From Paenibacillaceae bacterium (GTDB lineage Bacteria; Bacillota; Bacilli; Paenibacillales; NBRC-103111): a stretch of 64,000 bases of DNA. Below, one piece after another: positions 57,887 through 64,000 of this stretch. Position 1 is the stretch's first letter. Every line of letters begins with the position of its first letter. The DNA is taken from positions 1 through 64,000 of the forward strand of contig JAQSYI010000004.1 of the NCBI GenBank assembly GCA_029256185.1, written 5' to 3'. A program made the position numbers and the translations under genes. The notes beneath the pieces were generated by a model. That model was not told where the DNA came from. It saw only the letters and a program-made list of their open reading frames with translations, and did no database searches.

Positions 57887-57982
57887 CGTATTCCGGCAAA
57901 ACAAGATTCCGGGATAACAAGATTCCAGAAAATACGATTCCAGTAAAATACGACTCGAGTAAAAAAGATTCCGGCAAACATA
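57887..57982 (+). repeat. Six tandem 15-16-bp repeats between the binding protein and GH31 genes
   Basis: ATTCC-type cores stand at 57890, 57906, 57922, 57937, 57953 (variant ACTCG) and 57968, a 15-16 bp period. The unit is roughly GATTCC(G/A)G-NN-AAAA. It lies in the 168-bp gap inside the operon. No terminator or hairpin is seen in it. Confidence 0.8.
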
Positions 57983-58041
57983 TAAAATTAAACGGACGTA
58001 AAGCAGTTGGCAGGAGCCGTATTAGAAGGAGACCACAGGAC

Positions 58042-60426
58042 ATGGCAAAACAAAGGCTGCATCCCGATATTACCTGGACAGGGCCTTATAAATGGCAGGA
58101 TATCGACACGGAAGGGTTAGAGAGTCCCGGAGCGTTTGTTGCTCTGGCGGAGATTGTACCGGGAAGGGAGTGGCACGCAGAGTTTGAGCGGCGTACATTC
58201 TGCTGCTCGGTGGTCCGCGACGATATTGTGCGGCTGCGGCTGCTGACGGAAGCGCCAATAGTGGCGTCGGGGGCACTGGTCCCCCGGCCTGCTTCCGGCG
58301 ATGGTGAAGGAGGGCTTGGCGCTTATGCCGTCGAGGATTCCGAACAGATTGTGATCCGGACGGGCAAGCTCGCTCTGCACATCGGCAAACGGGAATTCTC
58401 TTTTTCCCTGGATGACGCCATGGGCAAATGCCTGCTGAGCAGCCGTTCCGTCCAGCTGGCGGACGCTGCTCAAGGCGCCAAAGCCCGGCTCGCCTTCACG
58501 CTTGACGCAGAGGATCATTTCTTCGGCTTCGGCGGCCGGACGGTCCCTCCGCAGCACAGGGGGAAGACCAAGGATCTGTTCGCCGTCAAGGTAGCCCATG
58601 AACGGGGGGATTACGGCGGCTTGCCCATGCCCTTCTTTATGAACCCCCGGGGATACGGGCTGCTTCTCGATAATCCCTGGCCCCATGTGTATTTCGACAT
58701 GGGCTGGGAACAGAAGGAGGAGTGGTCGTTCTATACGCCTGACGGTCCGCTGGATCTGTATCTGATCGCCGCTCCGTCCTTCCCGGAAATTCTGGACGGT
58801 TATTATCATCTGACCGGAGCTCCGGTACTGCCGGACAAAGCCTACTTCGGCCTGTGGTACTCCTGCGCCATGCATGTATCTGCCGAAGGATGGATGGAAA
58901 TCGCCGAGCGGCTCCGCCGGGAGGGCTGGCCTGCCGATGCCATTGTGCTGGATCTGTATTGGCGCGGAGGAAGATTGGCCATGCAGGACGAGTCCGGTGA
59001 AGGCTGCAACCTGGGATGGGACACCAAGCAGTTCGGAGGCGGCCCGTGGCTGGTCGACAAGCTGCATGAGCTGAACTTCAAGGTAGGCCTGCATATCAAT
59101 ACGCGCCTGTATTCGGAGCCGGTGCTGAGCGAGGGCTTGCGGCGGGGAGCTCTGCGCCGGGCTCCCGAGAAGCAGGTAGTACCCGTGTTCGGTGATAAGG
59201 AGCTTGAGGACTGGAACTGGTCGTTCTTTGCTCCCCGGGTGCAGGAGGGTGCTGACTTCTGGTGGACGGACAACGGGGAACGGGTAGACGGCCTGGTCGC
59301 CGGAGATCTGCCTTCCCGCAATCTGTTCGGGCAGCAGTGGAATGAATTTCTCTTCCGCAACATGGCTGCCATGGGACACGGAGACCGTCCGGTGCTGGCC
59401 CGGGGCGCCTGGGTAGGCGCGCACCGCAGCACCCTGCCTTGGCCGGGGGATACCTCGGCCGGAGTGGACCGGATCAAGGAGGACCTGTGGTTCGTCATGA
59501 ATATGGCCATGTCGGGCGTTCCTTTCACTACCGTGGACCTGGGCGGCTTCCGGGTGAAGGATGAGGTATCCGCCCCGGATATCATGGCCAGGGATGAGAA
59601 TATGATCCGGCGGGTGATCCACGGCTTCCTGCTCTCGGCTACGATCCGCATCCATGCCGGAGGCAAGCCGGAGTACACCAAGCTCCCCTGGGCGGCAAGC
59701 GAGCTGGCGCAGCCCTTGTTCCGCCACTTCCTGGAGCTGCGCTACCGTCTGCTGCCGTATATTTACTCCGCCTCGGTGGAGGCGGTGCAGAACGCCGTGC
59801 CTCTGTTCCGGCCGTTGGCCTTCGATTATCCTGCCGATCCGGCGGCGCTTGCTGCCGACGATGTACTGCTGCTGGGGCCTTCTCTGCTGATTGCTCCGGT
59901 AACGGAGGAGGGCAGGGAGGAACGCGAGGTCTATCTGCCGGCCGGCCGGTGGTTCGATTACTGGACCGGAGAGGCGCATGAGGGAGGACGCAGGGTAATC
60001 GCAGAAGCGCCGTTATACGGCAAGAACGGCTTGCCGATCTTCGTGAAGGAGAATGCGGTGCTCCTGTATCGTCCGCTTAGCCAGTCCAGCCAGGCGCAAG
60101 ACGAGCCTGTGATTCTGCTGGATCTGTATCCGTGCGGTGACGGACAGGGATGGACCTGCCAGCTGTGGGAGGGCCCTGGACGCGCCTCGCGGATTGAAGG
60201 GAAAACGGAGGGCGGCAGACTGCATGTCTCCCTGGAGAACAATACGGAGCAGTCCAGAGATTATCTGATTCGTCTGTTTAACGGGAACGGAACTTGGCTT
60301 CCGGTGACGGAAGCTGCGGCCGGGGAGATTGTCTCTGTGATCGGCCCGTCGGGCCAGACAGAGGCGCGGTGGAGGGTAACGGTACCCGCCGGACAAGTGA
60401 AGGTGTACGACAACCACCTAGAATAG
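58042..60426 (+). CDS. Glycoside hydrolase family 31
   Basis: A 794-residue cytoplasmic glycosidase of the alpha-glucosidase/alpha-xylosidase family. An N-terminal beta domain (about 1-235) is followed by a TIM barrel (about 250-580) and C-terminal beta domains. Seen: DLYLIAAPSFPEILDGYYHLTG, FWWTDNGERV with nucleophile Asp410, and RSTLPWPGDTSAG with acid/base Asp470. The usual KxDxxE context is altered, so the substrate is not the commonest maltose type. AGAAGGAG precedes the ATG at 58042. It is the enzymatic partner of the transporter. Confidence 0.93.
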   Translation: MAKQRLHPDITWTGPYKWQDIDTEGLESPGAFVALAEIVPGREWHAEFERRTFCCSVVRDDIVRLRLLTEAPIVASGALVPRPASGDGEGGLGAYAVEDSEQIVIRTGKLALHIGKREFSFSLDDAMGKCLLSSRSVQLADAAQGAKARLAFTLDAEDHFFGFGGRTVPPQHRGKTKDLFAVKVAHERGDYGGLPMPFFMNPRGYGLLLDNPWPHVYFDMGWEQKEEWSFYTPDGPLDLYLIAAPSFPEILDGYYHLTGAPVLPDKAYFGLWYSCAMHVSAEGWMEIAERLRREGWPADAIVLDLYWRGGRLAMQDESGEGCNLGWDTKQFGGGPWLVDKLHELNFKVGLHINTRLYSEPVLSEGLRRGALRRAPEKQVVPVFGDKELEDWNWSFFAPRVQEGADFWWTDNGERVDGLVAGDLPSRNLFGQQWNEFLFRNMAAMGHGDRPVLARGAWVGAHRSTLPWPGDTSAGVDRIKEDLWFVMNMAMSGVPFTTVDLGGFRVKDEVSAPDIMARDENMIRRVIHGFLLSATIRIHAGGKPEYTKLPWAASELAQPLFRHFLELRYRLLPYIYSASVEAVQNAVPLFRPLAFDYPADPAALAADDVLLLGPSLLIAPVTEEGREEREVYLPAGRWFDYWTGEAHEGGRRVIAEAPLYGKNGLPIFVKENAVLLYRPLSQSSQAQDEPVILLDLYPCGDGQGWTCQLWEGPGRASRIEGKTEGGRLHVSLENNTEQSRDYLIRLFNGNGTWLPVTEAAAGEIVSVIGPSGQTEARWRVTVPAGQVKVYDNHLE

Positions 60427-60457
60427 CAGCGCAGAAGCCTGACGGATAACGGCTTGC

Positions 60458-60498
60458 AAGCGCCAGCCTGCAGTGCCGATGCACTCCCGCTGGCGCTT
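60458..60498 (+). other. Intergenic hairpin between GH31 and the beta-helix gene
   Basis: AAGCGCCAGC (60458-60467) pairs with GCTGGCGCTT (60489-60498), with inner AGTGC-cgat-GCACT. Only ATTCATT follows, so it is a poor terminator and may instead act as a processing or stability element. Confidence 0.5.
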
Positions 60499-60523
60499 AT
60501 TCATTGCGGAGGCAGGTGGAATA

Positions 60524-63500
60524 ATGGATAGATCAGGAAGAAGATGGCTGGGAGTAATGCTTGTCCTGATATTGCTGCTGGGCTATGTACCCGCGCCCAT
60601 GGCCGGAATTGCCTATGCCGGAGAGCTTGTTGCTGCCGGTGACCTTGCAAGCGAGGATTTCAATTACACGGCAACCGGGACCAAGCCGGCAGGAGCGGGC
60701 TGGTCCTACAAGGAAGTGAAGGGCTCCATCAGCGTTGCGGAGGTGCCGGATGCATCAGACAAGAGCCTCAGAATAGAGCGGACGGAAACGGATACGGCGG
60801 GAAATCTGTATGCGCGCAAGACGCTGGAGCAGCCGCTTACAGGCCGCTATGTGGTCCGCACGAAGGTGATGGCTGAGCAGACGGATGCGGTGGTGATGGC
60901 CTTGCAGGCCAAATCCTCCGCCAATCAGGAGCTGGCTGTGGTCATGCTGTATTCGGACGGCAAGATACGGGCCCAGTCAGCCGCAGGCAATGCCGTGATG
61001 CAAGCCTATGGGGCGGGCACATGGTATGACATCGCCGCAGTCATCGACACGGCAGCGAAGCAATACAGCGTGTTCGTGGACGGAGCCCTTCAGGCGGGTC
61101 CTATCCCCTTCAAGAATGAAGCGGCCGAGAATCTGGGCATGGTGGATCTTCAGGTGTACCGCACCACCACGGGGATGGCTTACTATAGTGATCTCCATGT
61201 CTACAGCACTTCACTTGCGCAAGACGAGACGGCAACGGAGCTGGCCTTGGGGGCGAACAGGCAGCTCGCTGCCTCTGCATGGCCTCCGCTCCCCGGTCTT
61301 CAAGCCGTAAGCTGGTCATCGGACAATCCAGGCATCGTGCAGGTGAATCAGGACGGAACCGTCACGGCGGTGGGAACGGGCACAGCGGTCATTACCGCCA
61401 CAAGCAGCACCGGGGCTTCCGCCCAATGTGCGGTTACGGTTCCATCCGGACCGCAGGTAGCAGTCACGGGGCTTGCCCTGCTCCCCGCTGAGCTGCAGCT
61501 GTATGAGGGAGAGACAAGGGAAATAACGGCCCTGCTTGCCCCCATCCATGCCTCCAACAAGCAAGTAAGCTGGAGCTCAAGCAATCCTTCTGTGGTCAGC
61601 GTCACTTATTCCACATACGGCTCCACGGCTCAGGTGGCAGGCTTGCTGGCCGGGGAGGCTTTCGTTGAAGCCGTTTCCGAGGACGGCTCCTATACGGCCG
61701 CAGCCCGCATAACCGTCAGGGAACCGGGAGATTTGTTCAGCGAGAGCTTCGACAGCTATCCCGCCGGGGCCAGACCGTCAACCCTGAGCATTCCGCAAAC
61801 GGCGGGGATCACCACCGCGGTTTACGATAATCCGTCAGGTGCAGGCAAGGCACTCAGGATTGGGAAGCCTGACGCCACAGGAAGCAGCTATTATGTATCC
61901 AAATCGGTGCCTGCCGGGCACGGCAAGCTGCGTGTTTCACTAAAGGCGATGGCAGCCCAAACCAACGCCGTTGTATATGCCGCTACAATCCGCAACAGCG
62001 CGGGTGCGCCGGTTGTTTATCTGGCCTTCCACGGCAACGGCAATATTGCCGTCATGAAGGACGGCTCGTGGCAATCCCTCAAGCCCTATGAGGCCAACCG
62101 CTGGTACCGGTTCGATCTGGCCTTGGATGCGGCGGCGGGAGTATATGAGCTGTATATCGACGGGGAAGCGGTCGGCGCGCCCCTGGGGCTGATCGCTGCG
62201 CTGGATGAGGTGAAGCAGGTCCAGTTCGGCATCTACGGGCAATCCGCGGGAAGCGCTTATTTTGACGATATCAATTATTACAGCTACAAGCCTGCAACCG
62301 GTGTGGAGCTGGCAAGCCCGCCGCCGCAGCTGGCCATTGGGGATGCCGCTGCCCTGCAAGCCCGGATGATTCCGGCCAACGCCACCTTTAGCGCCGTCAC
62401 CTGGACCAGCAGCGCTCCGGAAATCATCGGTGTGGATGAATTCGGCTTGGCCCGGGCGCTGGCGGCAGGAGAGGCCATAATCACCGTCACCGCACGGGAC
62501 GGAGGCTACACAGCTTCGGCGGCCATACAGAGCTATGTGCAGGCTGCGGAAGGAATTATGCTTGATCCGTCCGCCTTCACGCTGCCGCTGGGATCGGACC
62601 GCCTTCTGCAAGCCGCTGTGCTGCCGCCCAACGCCACCGATAAGAATGTGACCTGGAGCAGCAGCAATCCGGCAGTGGCCTATGTGAATGAAAGCGGACG
62701 GGTCTATTCTGCAGGGCTGGGCACGGCGGTGATAACAGCGGCTGCTGCCGACGGATTGCATACGGCGCACAGCGAGGTAACCGTCGTTTCGCGCACGGTG
62801 CAGGAGACGTATTATGTGGCTCCTGACGGGAACGACAGCAATCCTGGGACGCTCGCACAGCCTTTTCAGACCATCCAGAAGGCCCGGGATCTTATCCGCA
62901 GTCAGAACGGCAATATGACGGGAGATATTGTCGTGTACCTGCGCGCAGGCAGCTACAACCAGCAGGAGACCCTGCTGTTCGACGAGCGGGATTCGGGGAG
63001 CAACGGATACCGGATTATCTACAGGGCGTATGAGGAAGAGAATCCGGTTATTGAGGGCGGCCGGCAAGTCACAGGCTGGACGCTGCATGATGGAGAGAGA
63101 GGGATCTACAAGGCTGCGGCGGGAGGAGAGCTGGAGACGCGGCAGCTGTATGTCAACGGCATCCGGGCCGTCCGCGCCAGAAGCCAGGGAGGACTGATCA
63201 ATCCGGTCCGCACGGAAACCGGCTACCTCTCCGATGACACCGCTCTGGCTGGCTGGGGCAATATCAGCGACCTGGAATTCGTGTTCAAGGCGGAATGGAC
63301 CAATCCCCGCAACGGTGTAGCATCGGTGGAGGAGGCCGGCGGGAAAGCGGTCATCACCATGAAGCAGCCGGGTTGGCGCTATGTGACCGTGCGTCCCTCC
63401 GTGGTCCATCCCTGGTATCTGGAGAACGCCTACGAGCTGCTGGATGAACCGGGAGAATGGTACCTGGACCGCAGTACGGATACCTTCTACTACATGCCCC

Positions 63501-64000
63501 GGCCGGGAGAGAATATGGCTTTCGCCCATGTGGTGGCTCCGGTGGTGGAGGAGCTGGTCAAGGTAGAGGGCAGCTCTCTGGACGCTCCGGTGCATGACAT
63601 TTCATTCGAGGGACTGACCTTCTCCTATACCACCTGGCTGCGTCCCAGCTCGGATATGGGCCATGCGGACGCCCAGAACAATCTGCTGCGCTACGGCATC
63701 GACACGCTGCCGATCTCGGCGGTAACCGTACAGCGGGCCGACCATATCCGGTTTCTTGGCAATACCTTTTCCAAGCTGGGCATTATGGGGCTGAAGATGG
63801 TCAACGGCGTCCAGGAAAGTCTGATTCAAGGCAACCGCTTCTTCGATATTTCCGGTGGCGCCATCAATATCGGCGATCCCACCAAGCTGGACCCGGAAAT
63901 ATCCAATCCCTCCGATCCGCGCAAGTGGATTGTCAATGTAGATATTCTGAACAACTATATTCACCATATCGGGGTGGATTACCGCTCCTCTGCGGCGATT
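60524..64000 (+). CDS. Large exported Ig-like and beta-helix protein (3' end outside the window)
   Basis: An open frame of 1159 codons that runs off the window. Signal peptide (about 1-32, GIAYAGE), a LamG/jelly-roll-like domain (about 40-230), two BIG2-type Ig domains (about 235-405, VSWSSDNPGIVQVNQDGTVT, then VSWSSSNPSVVSV), a second jelly-roll (about 405-585), two more BIG2 domains (about 588-765, VTWTSSAPEIIGVDEFG and VTWSSSNPAVAYVNESG), then from about 765 a right-handed parallel beta-helix opening YYVAPDGNDSNPGTLAQPFQ. Beta-helix domains with that opening occur in pectate lyases and other carbohydrate-active proteins. It probably acts outside the cell on the polymer whose products the transporter imports. 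GGAGG and AGGTGG precede ATG 60524. Confidence 0.88.
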   Translation, partial: MDRSGRRWLGVMLVLILLLGYVPAPMAGIAYAGELVAAGDLASEDFNYTATGTKPAGAGWSYKEVKGSISVAEVPDASDKSLRIERTETDTAGNLYARKTLEQPLTGRYVVRTKVMAEQTDAVVMALQAKSSANQELAVVMLYSDGKIRAQSAAGNAVMQAYGAGTWYDIAAVIDTAAKQYSVFVDGALQAGPIPFKNEAAENLGMVDLQVYRTTTGMAYYSDLHVYSTSLAQDETATELALGANRQLAASAWPPLPGLQAVSWSSDNPGIVQVNQDGTVTAVGTGTAVITATSSTGASAQCAVTVPSGPQVAVTGLALLPAELQLYEGETREITALLAPIHASNKQVSWSSSNPSVVSVTYSTYGSTAQVAGLLAGEAFVEAVSEDGSYTAAARITVREPGDLFSESFDSYPAGARPSTLSIPQTAGITTAVYDNPSGAGKALRIGKPDATGSSYYVSKSVPAGHGKLRVSLKAMAAQTNAVVYAATIRNSAGAPVVYLAFHGNGNIAVMKDGSWQSLKPYEANRWYRFDLALDAAAGVYELYIDGEAVGAPLGLIAALDEVKQVQFGIYGQSAGSAYFDDINYYSYKPATGVELASPPPQLAIGDAAALQARMIPANATFSAVTWTSSAPEIIGVDEFGLARALAAGEAIITVTARDGGYTASAAIQSYVQAAEGIMLDPSAFTLPLGSDRLLQAAVLPPNATDKNVTWSSSNPAVAYVNESGRVYSAGLGTAVITAAAADGLHTAHSEVTVVSRTVQETYYVAPDGNDSNPGTLAQPFQTIQKARDLIRSQNGNMTGDIVVYLRAGSYNQQETLLFDERDSGSNGYRIIYRAYEEENPVIEGGRQVTGWTLHDGERGIYKAAAGGELETRQLYVNGIRAVRARSQGGLINPVRTETGYLSDDTALAGWGNISDLEFVFKAEWTNPRNGVASVEEAGGKAVITMKQPGWRYVTVRPSVVHPWYLENAYELLDEPGEWYLDRSTDTFYYMPRPGENMAFAHVVAPVVEELVKVEGSSLDAPVHDISFEGLTFSYTTWLRPSSDMGHADAQNNLLRYGIDTLPISAVTVQRADHIRFLGNTFSKLGIMGLKMVNGVQESLIQGNRFFDISGGAINIGDPTKLDPEISNPSDPRKWIVNVDILNNYIHHIGVDYRSSAAI

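Noticed and set aside
58117..59979. Minus-strand open frame of 620 codons
   Set aside because: It is antisense to the GH31 catalytic domain; long antisense frames are expected in GC-rich codon use.
61940..63595. Minus-strand open frame of 551 codons
   Set aside because: It is antisense to the large Ig-like/beta-helix protein, whose domains read cleanly on the plus strand.

Overview
The window looks like chromosome from a spore-forming Firmicute of the Paenibacillus type. The grounds are a gerB-gerA-gerC spore germination operon, strong AAGGAGG-like ribosome binding sites with frequent GTG and TTG starts, CcpA-type cre sites, a YwaC/RelP small alarmone synthetase followed by a YpgR/CvfC-like gene, a WGxxGxxG small exported protein, and an LplB/LplC-type sugar ABC system run by a membrane-bound AraC regulator. 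I see no insertion sequence, prophage or CRISPR array. The species cannot be named from the sequence alone.

Layout, left to right. 1-1.7 kb: a six-copy tandem repeat of about 70 bp, then an NlpC/P60 lipoprotein. 1.7-9.9 kb: a GH105-type glycosidase, a divergent IF-3 paralogue followed by a heterodimeric ABC exporter, a Gfo/Idh/MocA oxidoreductase, an alpha-E protein and a stand-alone LytTR protein under a cre site. 10-16 kb: a rhamnose-type sugar cluster (AraC regulator, L-rhamnose isomerase, class II aldolase with a degenerate second half, iron-dependent alcohol dehydrogenase) interrupted by a DUF421 membrane protein. 16.3-18.6 kb: a YdjO-like protein, RelP and CvfC. 18.7-22.4 kb: the germination receptor operon. 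22.4-26.7 kb: an AraC regulator divergent from a DUF2264-like protein, then a metallo-beta-lactamase-fold hydrolase and its TetR regulator behind paired operators. 26.8-29.6 kb: small uncharacterised proteins. 29.9-33.5 kb: an alpha/beta hydrolase, a membrane-anchored MurF-like ligase and a D-Ala-D-Ala ligase. 34-37 kb: the lipid II flippase Amj and an ABC exporter with a Fur-box-like promoter. 37-39.3 kb: an M20 dipeptidase and a PAP2 phosphatase with response-regulator-type repeats. 39.6-44.3 kb: a WGxxGxxG protein, a guanine-type riboswitch before an FAD-dependent oxidoreductase, then glpX, a DeoR regulator and rpiB. 44.4-51.2 kb: an LTA-synthase-like protein, a DinB/YfiT protein, a class 3 lipase, a BNR-repeat protein, moeA and mobB. 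51.5 kb: tRNA-Lys(CTT). 52-64 kb: an oligosaccharide utilisation locus (AraC sensor, two permeases, binding lipoprotein, GH31 glycosidase and a very large Ig-like/beta-helix exported protein that runs off the window).

Two themes recur. One is sugar and plant-polysaccharide use: GH105, DUF2264, rhamnose genes, Gfo/Idh/MocA, glpX-deoR-rpiB, and the GH31/beta-helix locus. The other is the cell envelope: NlpC/P60, Amj, MurF-like and Ddl, the LTA-synthase-like protein, PAP2 and the ABC exporters. The most notable points are the riboswitch-led FAD oxidoreductase whose alternative pairing would hide its ribosome binding site, the membrane-MurF/Ddl/hydrolase operon, the IF-3 paralogue beside an exporter pair, the two-domain aldolase with one dead half, and several promoter-proximal repeat arrays that match no feature I can name.
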